A DNA stretch of 64,000 nt from Anaerolineales bacterium (GCA_024710905.1 JANJTV010000120.1:27025-91024), one strand, 5' to 3'. Numbered from the stretch's first letter, positions 8,881-17,288 are shown. The notes: generated from the sequence alone by a model not told the origin. A program made the numbers and translations.

Positions 8881-9824
8881 GCCGCCACCCAGTTGAGCAC
8901 GCCAAAGCTGGTGTATAGCATTTTGTCTGATTTGTAGAATTGCCAGACCACGCTCATGTTGAAGTTGTCGTCGATGATGAATTCGCGGCCTTTGATTTTG
9001 AGCGACTCGCCGTAGAAGTGCTGGCTGGTGTAGAGCGCGCGGCCATAGCCAAAGGAATTGCCGAACAGGTCTGGCCCTTCAAAGAAATGGCGGTTGTTGT
9101 TGCGATAGCGATTGAACTTGTAGTTTTTGCTGAATACGCCGCTGATGGAAATGTTCATCTCGGCGTGCAGCAGGTCGAGCGGTTTGTAGTCCATGCGCAC
9201 TTGGTTGGTGCCCAGTTTTCGCTGGTCTGCACCATACACCAGCATTTCACCCTGCCAGTGCCCGGATTTCTTGGACGGCAGGATGTGTGGGTTGCGGCCA
9301 TTGGTTTTTTCGGTTTCGCAGAAGGCGTCGATGCGGGTTTTGGTTTCAGCATTGGTGTGATAGTCAAACGCCACTTTGTAAATGCCGTTGAATACGGTGC
9401 AGATCTTTGGCCCGTCGTAAATGAGCGAAGAATAGACCTGGGTCTGGCCGTCGGGCAGGATGTGCACCATGGTGCGCAAGTCCCCCGTCCAGCCGGGGGA
9501 ATAATAGTGCGCGTCTACTAGGCTGCCATAAGGATGTCCCGCGCCAATAAAATCCGGCCCGAGGTAAATGCGGTCCTGGTCGCTATCGATGACGCCAAAT
9601 GAGAAGATATCCGAGACTTCAAAACGTGCCACCAACGGCCCGGCAGAATCCTGCAGGTGGGTGTTCATCGTATATGTGGTCGAGCCTTTTGCCTGGTCAA
9701 AGACAGACGAACGGTAGACCTTGTTGTAGCCGATGTGGTTGCCTTCGGTGTCGAAAATGGAAGGCAGGCCGTGCCACTCGCCTTCAATGGATTTTTGCCA
9801 GTTGGAAGGTTGCGGGTTGCTCAT
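8877..9824 (-). CDS. Two-lobe beta-barrel-like protein of the tetrapyrrole locus
   Basis: 315 residues from the ATG at 9824 (AAGGAG just upstream; a TTG precedes it). Two similar halves are visible: lobe 1 begins GEWHGLPSIFDTEGNHIGYN and contains GPDFIGAGHPYG and LPDGQTQVYSSL; lobe 2 begins SGHWQGEMLVYGADQRKLG and contains GPDLFGNSFGYGRAL. The G-x-W-x-G start, alternating hydrophobic pattern and lack of catalytic motifs suggest lipocalin/calycin-type barrels. Related proteins are encoded at 13510-14349 and 14354-15256, and a one-lobe form at 16086-16541. I infer a ligand-binding or ring-cleavage-assisting role, by analogy with calycin bilin lyases (CpcS/CpeS); no function is established. Confidence 0.6.
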   Translation of the reverse strand: MSNPQPSNWQKSIEGEWHGLPSIFDTEGNHIGYNKVYRSSVFDQAKGSTTYTMNTHLQDSAGPLVARFEVSDIFSFGVIDSDQDRIYLGPDFIGAGHPYGSLVDAHYYSPGWTGDLRTMVHILPDGQTQVYSSLIYDGPKICTVFNGIYKVAFDYHTNAETKTRIDAFCETEKTNGRNPHILPSKKSGHWQGEMLVYGADQRKLGTNQVRMDYKPLDLLHAEMNISISGVFSKNYKFNRYRNNNRHFFEGPDLFGNSFGYGRALYTSQHFYGESLKIKGREFIIDDNFNMSVVWQFYKSDKMLYTSFGVLNWVAA

Positions 9825-9841
9825 CAAATCTCCTTACAAGA

Positions 9842-10564
9842 CTATTTTTCAACCGATTGATTAATCAGGACGTGACGCATTTTTTCGCTGGTTTCCGCGC
9901 CAACCAATCGCTCCACCTGCGCCCAGACCTTGTCCACGTTCGGGTCAAAAATGGCGGCGCGATTCAGTTGGTCGCGCCCGGCAAAGTCGGCGGCAGGCAC
10001 CGCCCCGGTGGGAATGCCATTTTCGACCAGGTTAAACCAGTGTTCGAGATAGCCATTCACCGGGGCCTGGATCTGCCCAAACGCCGATTCGTTTGCGCGG
10101 TAAGCCAGCATCCACGGCGACATGAGCGCGTATTGCTTCGGCCCAAGCTGGGCGGGAGTCAGGCCTTCAATTTTCTTGGCTTCTTCAAAAATAGGCGTCA
10201 GGTCGTCAAAGATGGCGTTCAGGTAAGCCAGGTTGGCGCCCAGGTCGGCGCGCGGAATCAGGTCCAGGTGGAAGGCAAAGTACGGCCCGGCCAGCACCGA
10301 ATCGAGGGTGAAATGCGGGATGTAGCTGCCCGGCGCAGTGAAGGCAAAGATCATGTGCGAATCCAGGCCGATCGGCGGGACGGCCAGGCCAATGTAAACC
10401 ATCTTGTGAACCTTATCACCGCTAAACAGGCGCAGGCTGCCCACCGGGGCCGGGGACATCGGGCTGGTGAGGGTCATGTACGGCGCGCCGATTTCGGTCA
10501 GGCCAAAGCGTTTCTGGATTTTTTCAAGCGTTCCAAGCGAAAGCTGGGCAGGCAGGGAGGACAT
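9842..10564 (-). CDS. RCC reductase / bilin reductase-like protein B
   Basis: 240 residues. The order of motifs matches plant red chlorophyll catabolite reductase and ferredoxin-dependent bilin reductases: GSLRLFSGDKVHKMVYIG (RCCR has a SLHIRSGDK-type element), PHFTLDSVLAGPYFAFHLDL then IPRADLGANLAYLNAIF (RCCR LDLPHRKDLVLNPDYLKEYY), a MSPWMLAYRA segment, and a C-terminal FDPNVDKVWAQVERLVG (FDBR DPAR-x-ML-x-FG). In RCCR a glutamate follows the PNF segment; here the equivalent after PHF is an aspartate. These enzymes reduce linear tetrapyrroles using ferredoxin. It lies 28 bp downstream of the Rieske oxygenase gene. Homology was judged by eye from remembered sequences. Confidence 0.65.
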   Translation of the reverse strand: MSSLPAQLSLGTLEKIQKRFGLTEIGAPYMTLTSPMSPAPVGSLRLFSGDKVHKMVYIGLAVPPIGLDSHMIFAFTAPGSYIPHFTLDSVLAGPYFAFHLDLIPRADLGANLAYLNAIFDDLTPIFEEAKKIEGLTPAQLGPKQYALMSPWMLAYRANESAFGQIQAPVNGYLEHWFNLVENGIPTGAVPAADFAGRDQLNRAAIFDPNVDKVWAQVERLVGAETSEKMRHVLINQSVEK

Positions 10565-10592
10565 GGTGTACTTCTCCGTGATGGGAATAAAT

Positions 10593-11717
10593 CTAGTCGC
10601 CGGATTCCGGCTTGACAGTCGGCACTTCTTTCAACACCCAGGCCTTGGCCAGGTCGGGGTTGTCCTTGCGGGCCGGGGAGGGAATCACCACAGCATGCTG
10701 GCGGCCGTATTCCTGTTTGATGCGGTGAATATCAATCTGCCAACCCTTATCAATATATTTCTGGCGCATGCGGCGGTAAGCAATCTGGATGCCGTCTGAT
10801 TTGACCGACAATTCCGCGCCAATGTCGTAGGGCAGCAGTTCCGGGCGCTGGGAGAGCACAATCGGGTAATCCTGATTGAATATTTTCAGCACACGCTTGA
10901 GGGCGTCACCATCTGCCCAACTACCTTTGAAAAAGGTGCGCAGTTGCGTCCATTTTGTGATGGTTTTGTATTCATCCACCGGCAGGTGGAAGTTGAACAG
11001 AATCATCAGGCCCATCGGCAGGGTGACTTCCAGCAGGGTCATGCAGGGCATCCAGAAGGCGGCGCGGGTCTTTACACCGGGACGATCTTCTTTATAAAGA
11101 CTGCTCCACAGGCCCTTGATATTCTTCCTCGGCGGTTTGAGCGTCACCGTCATGCTGCCGCCGTAGGGATAATCCTCCACTTCGTAATCGGGGATGTCCG
11201 GCTCTTCGCGGTTGCCGAACGCGCCGCCATGCACAAACGGGGCGTGGGCGGCATCCAGGCTGTTTTCAAGGGCGCGCTCGTAGTACACATCCCACTCGAA
11301 TGTGCCGCGCACCACCCGGAATTGCGGGTCGTCAAAGTAAGGCAATTCGGGCAGGGGCGGGCGTTCCGCTTCGGGCAGGTCACCCAGGAAGGCCCAGATA
11401 TAGCCATATTTTTCGACCGTCGGGTACGAATCCACACGCGCCTTCTTGGGTGGGACAAGATCGGGGTGGGCAGGGATTTTGACGCACGAACCATCAGCCT
11501 TGTATTCCCAGCCGTGGTACGGGCAGACAATACAGTCGCCGTTCATCCAGCCGTCTGAAAGTGCCCCGCCGCGATGCACGCACAGGTCACTCAGCACATG
11601 CGCCACACCGTCCGGCGTACGGTAGATGACGAATTCCTGTTCGAGAGCCGTCACCCGCAAGGGTTTGTCTTTGATGAGATGAGCAAATTCGAGCGGCCAC
11701 CAAAAGTTCTTTAACAT
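10593..11717 (-). CDS. Rieske oxygenase, pheophorbide a oxygenase-like
   Basis: 374 residues from ATG 11717, which AAGGAG precedes. The Rieske [2Fe-2S] site is CVHRGGALSDGWMNGDC followed by CPYHGW (C-x-H-x17-C-x2-H). The mononuclear iron site is NSLDAAHAPFVH (D-x2-H-x4-H). Similarity to plant PAO runs further: NFWWPL at the start, GSCVKIPAHP after the Rieske domain, GYIWAFLG, and a C-terminal NQDYPIVLSQRPELLP. Unlike plant PAO it has no visible C-terminal CxxC or membrane segments. It would need a reductase, perhaps ferredoxin. Placed between an esterase-like hydrolase and an RCCR-like gene, it is inferred to open or hydroxylate a tetrapyrrole ring. Confidence 0.85.
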   Translation of the reverse strand: MLKNFWWPLEFAHLIKDKPLRVTALEQEFVIYRTPDGVAHVLSDLCVHRGGALSDGWMNGDCIVCPYHGWEYKADGSCVKIPAHPDLVPPKKARVDSYPTVEKYGYIWAFLGDLPEAERPPLPELPYFDDPQFRVVRGTFEWDVYYERALENSLDAAHAPFVHGGAFGNREEPDIPDYEVEDYPYGGSMTVTLKPPRKNIKGLWSSLYKEDRPGVKTRAAFWMPCMTLLEVTLPMGLMILFNFHLPVDEYKTITKWTQLRTFFKGSWADGDALKRVLKIFNQDYPIVLSQRPELLPYDIGAELSVKSDGIQIAYRRMRQKYIDKGWQIDIHRIKQEYGRQHAVVIPSPARKDNPDLAKAWVLKEVPTVKPESGD

Positions 11718-11733
11718 CTTCTTTTCTCCTTGT

Positions 11734-12699
11734 TTACCTGGTTTCAAACCGAGTAATGAACGGATTCTCCCTTGCGATTTGGGCTAACGATTCAAAACTT
11801 TGCCTGCCAACTGCCGCCCGGATGAAAGCATCCACCAGTTCGACGAACACCTGCCGCAGGGCGGCCTGGTCGCCGCTTGCGGGCTGTTCCAGGAATCCGC
11901 GCCCGGTGGTGTCATCGTGTGGATGACAGGCCAGGAAGTGGTTGGCGCCCTCGAGGATGGCCAGCGCCGCCGGGTTTTTGGCCGCTTCGGCAAAAGTACG
12001 TTCCAGGAGCAGGGTGGGCGTTCCCTGCCCGTCGAGGGCATAACGATGGCTGGAGGCTTCCACCACCCCATCCTGCGCCCCACCTACAATCAGGAGCGGG
12101 TTTTCGGGCAGGGATAAAACCGTGCCAGCCGCATAGCCAAGCATGGTGCTGGCCCCGCTGTGTGCGCCGTAGGCGAACGAACCCACCACCTGCGGGAACC
12201 ATTCGCGGTTGGCGTTCAGCAGCGCGATGGTGCCACCCGCCGAATGACCACCGAGAATCACTTTGTTCACATCCAGCAGGCCTGCCAGCACGGAGCTTTC
12301 GTTCAGGCGGCTGAGTTCTTCCAGCATGGCGGGCAGGGCCGAGGCAGAGGGGCCGGAGCCGTAGGCATCCGCTTTAAGGGCGGCCAGATCCATGCCGGGG
12401 GTTAACGCCACCGAGCCGGGCAGGTCTTCCGCAATCCAACTCATCAGCATTGTCACCACACCGCGCCGGGCCAATTCCACGGCCAGCCAGGCATAAGATT
12501 CCATGCCGACGTTCACACCGGGCAGGAAGATCACCACCGGGTAGGGCGCGCGGTTGGTATCCGCCGGAATGACACCGGTGTTGCGTTCGTTGGGTGTATC
12601 GCCAAACACAGCCGGGTAGTACACCTTGAGCGTGATGGTGTCATACGGGGCTGTGGCGTTGGCCACCTTTGCAGCACGGAAAAAAGCCCGAACCATCAT
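11734..12699 (-). CDS. Alpha/beta hydrolase, chlorophyllase/PAF-AH-like
   Basis: 321 residues. The start chosen is the ATG at 12699, which overlaps the TGA of the upstream gene (ATGA), rather than 12732. VVIFLPGVNVGMESY forms the oxyanion region, GHSAGG (about residue 160) is the nucleophile elbow with Ser, and NHFLACHP near residue 270 is a candidate for the catalytic His. The layout resembles chlorophyllase and dienelactone/PAF-acetylhydrolase-type esterases. In this operon it would fit removal of a phytyl or methyl ester from a chlorophyll-derived substrate, but other esters are possible. Confidence 0.75.
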   Translation of the reverse strand: MMVRAFFRAAKVANATAPYDTITLKVYYPAVFGDTPNERNTGVIPADTNRAPYPVVIFLPGVNVGMESYAWLAVELARRGVVTMLMSWIAEDLPGSVALTPGMDLAALKADAYGSGPSASALPAMLEELSRLNESSVLAGLLDVNKVILGGHSAGGTIALLNANREWFPQVVGSFAYGAHSGASTMLGYAAGTVLSLPENPLLIVGGAQDGVVEASSHRYALDGQGTPTLLLERTFAEAAKNPAALAILEGANHFLACHPHDDTTGRGFLEQPASGDQAALRQVFVELVDAFIRAAVGRQSFESLAQIARENPFITRFETR

Positions 12700-13496
12700 T
12701 CTGGCCGCGGGTTTACCCGGTCGCCGCCCCACAGGCCGCGCACCAGTTTGTCGGCCATGTCCTTGCCAAAAAGTTGTTCGCCAACCACATTGGCCGGGTC
12801 GCGGTCTGCAATTGCGCGCCGGACAGCCAGGTCGCGGGCTGCCAGCGCGGGCCGTTCGCTGGCAGGGGTGGGCTCAGCTTCGTTGACGTTCTTCAGCCAG
12901 CCATCGAACATCCAGTGCGCCAGGTCGCGGATTTCGCTGACTGCCTTGTCCGTCGGCTGCACCAGGTAAACAAAACCAGTCTGCGAGACAGACGTGCGCA
13001 TGTACACATCGCGGCTGATGAACGGGCGGTAGTCCGGGTTGTCCTGGAATTCGCGCCACTTGTTGTTTACCGGCAGGTAATATTTATCCAGGTAATCCAG
13101 GTCCACCATTAAATCGACACGCGGGATGTAATCAAAATAGAAGAAAATATCGGGCATTGTGCCCATGGCCATGCCAAAATGCGGCGCCTTGACTTGCGGC
13201 CCGAGCCAGACGGTGAAATGCATGTTGGTAAAGCTGTGCTTCGGGTTGCCAATGTGGCTGTGCACCAGCCAGTCGATCTCCGGCCCGGTGAACGTGTTCA
13301 GCGAGCCTTTGGCGTTGCCATCCAGCGAGGTGTAGCTGGCAAACGGCGCGGTGGAGGCGTCTGGTGTCAGCTCAAAGCGGGCGGCCAGTTTTTCGCTCAG
13401 TTCGCGGGTAATTTCCCACAGCTTGCCAAACCAGCCAGAGGTATCCACATTGGGCTGGGCGGCCAATAATTCCATCAGCGATTGCGTTGTAGCCAT
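12696..13496 (-). CDS. RCC reductase / bilin reductase-like protein A
   Basis: 266 residues. It has the same motif order as plant RCCR: GSLNTFTGPEIDWLVHSHI, KAPHFGMAMGTMPDIFFYFD then YIPRVDLMVDLDYLDKYY, YRPFISRDVYMRTSVSQTGF (RCCR PYVSPSLFVRSAFSPTA) and C-terminal RRAIADRDPANVVGEQLFG (RCCR R-K-S-I-E-D…MFG; FDBR DPAR…FG). At the position of the RCCR glutamate after the PNF segment this protein has alanine, so catalysis may differ from RCCR or from its paralogue at 9842-10564. Its stop overlaps the start of the hydrolase gene. The call comes from eye alignment to remembered RCCR and FDBR sequences. Confidence 0.7.
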   Translation of the reverse strand: MATTQSLMELLAAQPNVDTSGWFGKLWEITRELSEKLAARFELTPDASTAPFASYTSLDGNAKGSLNTFTGPEIDWLVHSHIGNPKHSFTNMHFTVWLGPQVKAPHFGMAMGTMPDIFFYFDYIPRVDLMVDLDYLDKYYLPVNNKWREFQDNPDYRPFISRDVYMRTSVSQTGFVYLVQPTDKAVSEIRDLAHWMFDGWLKNVNEAEPTPASERPALAARDLAVRRAIADRDPANVVGEQLFGKDMADKLVRGLWGGDRVNPRPE

Positions 13497-13509
13497 ACAG
13501 TTCTCTCTC

Positions 13510-14349
13510 CTATTCAGGTGTCAGGTGGTAAAACTCAACGTGCGTCACGGCATGATCGGTGAACCACTTGCGCAGGCCGAGCAGGTGCCTGCCTGCCGGG
13601 TCCAGGACTTCCATGATTTCCAAAATCGTGTCGCCGCCTGCGGCCAGTTCGGCTTCAAACAGGTGGCCGGTTTGTTTGGATAAGCCGGTTAAATGGTCGC
13701 TGGTAATACGCCGGATTCCGTCCTGGGGAGCGGGTTCCAGCAGCCAGGACTGCTCCCCGCCGGAATCTGACCACCCGGAGGCGTGATACTGTCTCGATAA
13801 GGTGTTTTCCAATTCCACAATGCCCGCCGCGCTCACCCGTCGCAGGCTGCCAGACCAATTGGGTGCAACCTGCTCCGGCCGGGTCTGTGCGCCAAAGGTC
13901 GGGTAGTCCATGCCAGTGGTTTCCTCTAAAACAGCAATCCCGACAATATTGGCCCGAACCTCGCCCGCCGTGTGGAATTTACCGCCGGTTAATTGCAGGT
14001 TGGGCCCGGCCAGCAGGCCAAAGGATGTGAAGTTGAAACCCAGGCGCGTCCAGAAACCACGCCCGGTGATGACTCCCTCGCCCCAGGCCAGGCCTGTGCC
14101 AATCACATCCGGGCCGTGGTAGCGGCGGGCGCGCCCATTCACCGAAAGGTCAAAGACCCACTCGCCCGCAAAACGACCGAGCGCATGAGACTTCAATTGT
14201 TCATCCGGCAGGCAGACCTGCGTTACACGGATGCGGCCATCTTCCAGGCGGTGCAGACTGCGCCGCTGGCGATTAATGCCTGCAAATGAGCCATCTGCGT
14301 TGTAAACGTACTCGCTAACCAGCCAAGAACCTAGAAAAGAAACAGACAT
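13510..14349 (-). CDS. Two-lobe beta-barrel-like protein
   Basis: 279 residues from the ATG at 14349, 4 bp after the upstream stop (a TTG at 14367 would overlap it). Lobe 1 starts LGSWLVSEYVYNADGSFAG and holds RYHGPDVIGTGLAWGEG, matching GPDFIG in the 8877-9824 protein; lobe 2 starts near NWSGSLRRVS. There are no recognised enzymatic motifs. A member of the local paralogous set, it likely binds the pathway substrate or product; this is inference. Confidence 0.55.
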   Translation of the reverse strand: MSVSFLGSWLVSEYVYNADGSFAGINRQRRSLHRLEDGRIRVTQVCLPDEQLKSHALGRFAGEWVFDLSVNGRARRYHGPDVIGTGLAWGEGVITGRGFWTRLGFNFTSFGLLAGPNLQLTGGKFHTAGEVRANIVGIAVLEETTGMDYPTFGAQTRPEQVAPNWSGSLRRVSAAGIVELENTLSRQYHASGWSDSGGEQSWLLEPAPQDGIRRITSDHLTGLSKQTGHLFEAELAAGGDTILEIMEVLDPAGRHLLGLRKWFTDHAVTHVEFYHLTPE

Positions 14350-14353
14350 GGCA

Positions 14354-15256
14354 TCAGCGCGATTCAAACGTCAGGATGCCGACCTGCGCGCCAATGCGCT
14401 GGCCGCCGCGATACCATAAATGCACAACGGCTTTCACGTCACCGGTGTGGGTGACCACCTCCCGCCGCCAGACTCGCAGGCTGGGCCGCAGGTGTTGGAT
14501 GTGCCCACTGGAAGCCCGCCCGCCGCACAGGTTGTACGAACCGGCCAGATCGCCGGGGCCGGACCAAGCCTGGAAGCCGTTGGTTTTCCATTTAACGGTG
14601 GTAGGCTGCGGATCGTACGCCATCCCGGAATAACTGATTTCAACCTGGTTCCCGTTCGTTTCAACGGTCTCCACATATTCGTTGGCGGAAATCTCGTTCA
14701 ATTTTTCATCCAGCACGGCCAGCCTGCCGCGCCACACGCCTTTGCGGTGTAATAGGATTTCGCCGCGCCCGGCGGCCGGGTCATTTTTTAGGTCGTGTTC
14801 GCTGCCATCCACCAGGCCGGGGATACCTTCGAAGGCATCCTCCACACGCTGGTTTTCGCCAACCACACTGTAGATTAACTGGTCGCCGCGCGAAAGTTGG
14901 GCCAGGCTGAGCTGGGTTTTCCCGTCTGGCAGCACCATCAGGAAAAAACGCTGGCTCATGCCAATCGCCGCCCAGTAGGAGTTTGAATCGACCAGGGTTT
15001 CAGTGAGCGGTTCGGCGTAGCCGACATTCACCGGGCCCTGGTACAAGCGCTCAGTCTTGCGGTCTTCAATGAAATAATGACCCGAAAACTTGAACGGGCC
15101 GAGGAAAGAAAGGTCGATGCGAATGCGGTTTTCGGCCACCTGCTGCACATTGCGGCGGTCGGTGCCATTGCCCAAAAAGCAGCCTTCGCCGGAGTACACC
15201 TCGGCGCACCCGGCCCATTTGCCGGCCGCTTTGCTGAAACCTTCGCTGCGCGACAT
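14354..15256 (-). CDS. Two-lobe beta-barrel-like protein
   Basis: 300 residues in two halves. Lobe 1: GKWAGCAEVYSGEGCFLG, YQGPVNVGYAEPLTETLV and LPDGKTQLSLAQLSRGD (compare LPDGQTQVYSSLIYDG in the 8877-9824 protein). Lobe 2: KGVWRGRLAVLDEKLNEI and WSGPGDLAGSY. The shared G-x-W-x-G and GPxxxG blocks show common ancestry with the other two-lobe genes. It is 2 bp from the DUF3891 gene upstream. Function unknown; a bilin- or tetrapyrrole-binding calycin is a hypothesis. Confidence 0.55.
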   Translation of the reverse strand: MSRSEGFSKAAGKWAGCAEVYSGEGCFLGNGTDRRNVQQVAENRIRIDLSFLGPFKFSGHYFIEDRKTERLYQGPVNVGYAEPLTETLVDSNSYWAAIGMSQRFFLMVLPDGKTQLSLAQLSRGDQLIYSVVGENQRVEDAFEGIPGLVDGSEHDLKNDPAAGRGEILLHRKGVWRGRLAVLDEKLNEISANEYVETVETNGNQVEISYSGMAYDPQPTTVKWKTNGFQAWSGPGDLAGSYNLCGGRASSGHIQHLRPSLRVWRREVVTHTGDVKAVVHLWYRGGQRIGAQVGILTFESR

Positions 15257-15258
15257 GC

Positions 15259-16074
15259 CTAACCTGCCACCAACCGGTAAGACTGCACCTGCCGGGGCGT
15301 GGTCTGGAAAATGTGGGCAAAATCCGCGCCCTGCGGCTGGGGGGTGATGAAACGGCCTTCAACGCGGACTTCAATCGATTCGTCTTCAAAGGGGAAGGGG
15401 CTGAGCGCATAGCTGCCATCGCCGCGCGGGGCAATTTGCAGCATCAGGTTGTTGCCCTGGCCATCCGGCACATTGAGGAAGGAAGCTTCCTTGCGGGCTT
15501 CGGCATGAGTCATGTGGAAGTACAGCGAAAGGGTGTCGAAGAATTGCAATAACTTGTAATTATTGAACAGGGCGGTTTGCTCGACCCAGGCGGCGGTCTC
15601 CGGGTCAGCGGCCAGGGCAGCCTTGAGCCGTTCCTGGCGGGCCAGTTCGTCGGCCAGCATTTGCTGCGCGGCAGCCTTGTGCTCCTCGGCAATTTTGTCA
15701 ATAAAAATGAAATCAGACATGCCATAGCGGCCATTAAACAGTCCGTAGGTATGCATGGAGGAAAGTAGGCCACAGTAGGCATGGTGTTTCTCATTAAAAT
15801 CCGGCGATCCCTTAGAGGTGCGAATCAGGTACGGCAGGGGCGTCTGGGTCAGGTGGTGTGGCAGGCCGGTGGCCGGGGATTGTTCACGCAGGCCATCCAC
15901 AGGCTGCCAGCCTTCATCATGATGCGACACAATATAAACCATCAGGTCATGCGGAACGGGTTTTGCAAATTGCCGGTTGCCAAACTGGCTGGCAAACTGC
16001 CCGCTCATGCGAGCGTGGTCGGCCTGTTCTATCGCAAAATGGGGCTGGCCCTCGGCGGCGGTCTGGATGATCAT
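15259..16074 (-). CDS. DUF3891 family protein
   Basis: 271 residues. The start MIIQTAAEGQPHFAIEQADH and HARMSGQFASQFG, then VYIVSHHDEGW, match the DUF3891 family, whose spaced His and Asp residues look like a metal site. The middle is helical (IAEEHKAAAQQMLADELARQ). No activity is known for the family. It is embedded in the operon, 11 bp after the one-lobe protein and 2 bp before a two-lobe protein, which suggests a hydrolytic or binding role in this pathway. Confidence 0.75.
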   Translation of the reverse strand: MIIQTAAEGQPHFAIEQADHARMSGQFASQFGNRQFAKPVPHDLMVYIVSHHDEGWQPVDGLREQSPATGLPHHLTQTPLPYLIRTSKGSPDFNEKHHAYCGLLSSMHTYGLFNGRYGMSDFIFIDKIAEEHKAAAQQMLADELARQERLKAALAADPETAAWVEQTALFNNYKLLQFFDTLSLYFHMTHAEARKEASFLNVPDGQGNNLMLQIAPRGDGSYALSPFPFEDESIEVRVEGRFITPQPQGADFAHIFQTTPRQVQSYRLVAG

Positions 16075-16085
16075 GATCGGCTCCT

Positions 16086-16541
16086 TTAGGGCTGCTGCAC
16101 GCGCACAAAGTCTTGAATCTGGAATATTAACGTCTTGCCATCGCGCACCTTGTGGGTGATGATGCGGCGGTTATTCGGGTCAATGAAATAATGGTTGTTA
16201 TAGACCGTGGACTGCGAGACGTTGCTCTCAATAGTAAAGACATAATTGTAGGGGGTCAGTTCCGTTCCGTGCAGCTGGACCATCTCATTGCCGCCTGAGC
16301 AATACTTGCCATCCACTTTGACGTCTGTGTGATAGACCGCCGGGCCATAGCCGTACAGCTTCTCAAAATCCTCGTGCAGGTGCCAAGTGTTCTCGTCAAT
16401 CCAGTACACATCCATGTGCACCGCGCTGGCCTCCAGGAAATTCCCCTGACCATCAAAGGTTTTGCACAACCCTTCCCAGCGCCCCATAAAGCACTGGTAC
16501 GAACGGGTGGATTTCGGATCACCGTAATTTTTCTCGCTCAT
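16086..16541 (-). CDS. One-lobe beta-barrel-like protein
   Basis: 151 residues, matching the length of one lobe of the neighbouring two-lobe proteins. It opens MGRWEGLCKTFDGQGNFLEA, the same G-x-W-x-G…G-x-x-L pattern, and continues with alternating beta-strand-like segments. It is the first structural gene after the regulator in the leftward operon. It is likely the single-domain relative of the paralogous set; function unknown. Confidence 0.6.
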   Translation of the reverse strand: MSEKNYGDPKSTRSYQCFMGRWEGLCKTFDGQGNFLEASAVHMDVYWIDENTWHLHEDFEKLYGYGPAVYHTDVKVDGKYCSGGNEMVQLHGTELTPYNYVFTIESNVSQSTVYNNHYFIDPNNRRIITHKVRDGKTLIFQIQDFVRVQQP

Positions 16542-16552
16542 TGAAAAGACTC

Positions 16553-17272
16553 CTAAATATTGAGTTGGAACTTGAAGCGATCGCCCCGGTAGTTGGCCCG
16601 CAGGAACTCAAGCGGTTTGCCCGCTGAATCCGAATACACCACCTGGATGGACAGCACCGGTTCACCCGGCTTGATTTTCAACAGACCGGCTTCGGTCGTC
16701 CCGGCAGGCACGGCCTGCACCGTGCGGCGGATGCGGATGCCGTCCCGGTCGGGCAGTTCACGCATGTAGTCGCGCAGGGCTTCGTCGCTGGCATTTTCAG
16801 GGTCAAATTTGCCATGGCGGGTAAGGGCCACAAAGTGCCGCCCAATCGGTTCGCCATTGGCGCGCAGCAACAACTCCACCAGATAGACCTTTTCATCTTC
16901 CGGGATGCCCAGCGCCTCCTGCACCTGCTGGAAGGGCACGCCATTGCCACGGCTGAGGAATTGCCATTCCGGCTCAATGCCCTGCTGGCGCATCAAGGCA
17001 GTGATGCTGATGCGCTCCATCGGGTCGTGTACGATCTCACGTGCGGCCACAAACGTACCCTGCCCGCGATGGCGGGTGAAACGGCCTTCAAAGGTCAGTT
17101 CGGCCAGGGCCTGGCGCACGGTGGTCCGGCTGAGTCCGTAGGTTTCCTGCAATTCCTGTTCGCTGGGCACCAGGTCGCCGGGCTTCCATTCGCCGGAGTC
17201 AAGCTTGTCAACAATCAATTGTTTGAGCTGGTAATACAGGGGGAGGGGGGATTCGCGGTCAATTGTGATCAT
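16553..17272 (-). CDS. GntR-family regulator with UTRA effector domain
   Basis: 239 residues from the ATG at 17272 (a TTG at 17296 is less likely). Residues 1-65 form the GntR winged helix: PLYYQLKQLIVDKLDSGEW, PSEQELQETYGLSRTTVRQA, GRFTRHRGQGTFV. Residues 80-239 are a UTRA/HutC-type ligand domain (LYLVELLLRANGEPIG-like core, IKPGEPVLSIQVVYSD). It is first in the leftward operon and faces the rightward arm across a 101-bp intergenic region with a palindrome between two promoters, so it very likely represses both arms until an intermediate binds. Confidence 0.92.
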   Translation of the reverse strand: MITIDRESPLPLYYQLKQLIVDKLDSGEWKPGDLVPSEQELQETYGLSRTTVRQALAELTFEGRFTRHRGQGTFVAAREIVHDPMERISITALMRQQGIEPEWQFLSRGNGVPFQQVQEALGIPEDEKVYLVELLLRANGEPIGRHFVALTRHGKFDPENASDEALRDYMRELPDRDGIRIRRTVQAVPAGTTEAGLLKIKPGEPVLSIQVVYSDSAGKPLEFLRANYRGDRFKFQLNI

Positions 17273-17288
17273 GGTTTTCACCAAAGTA

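Noticed and set aside
4951..10615. Long plus-strand open frames (for example 4951-5925, 6706-7911, 7999-8937, 9599-10615) opposite the catabolic operon
   Set aside because: They mirror well-supported minus-strand genes, give low-complexity or Arg/Cys/His-heavy proteins and have no recognisable motif or RBS; such mirror frames are expected in GC-rich DNA.
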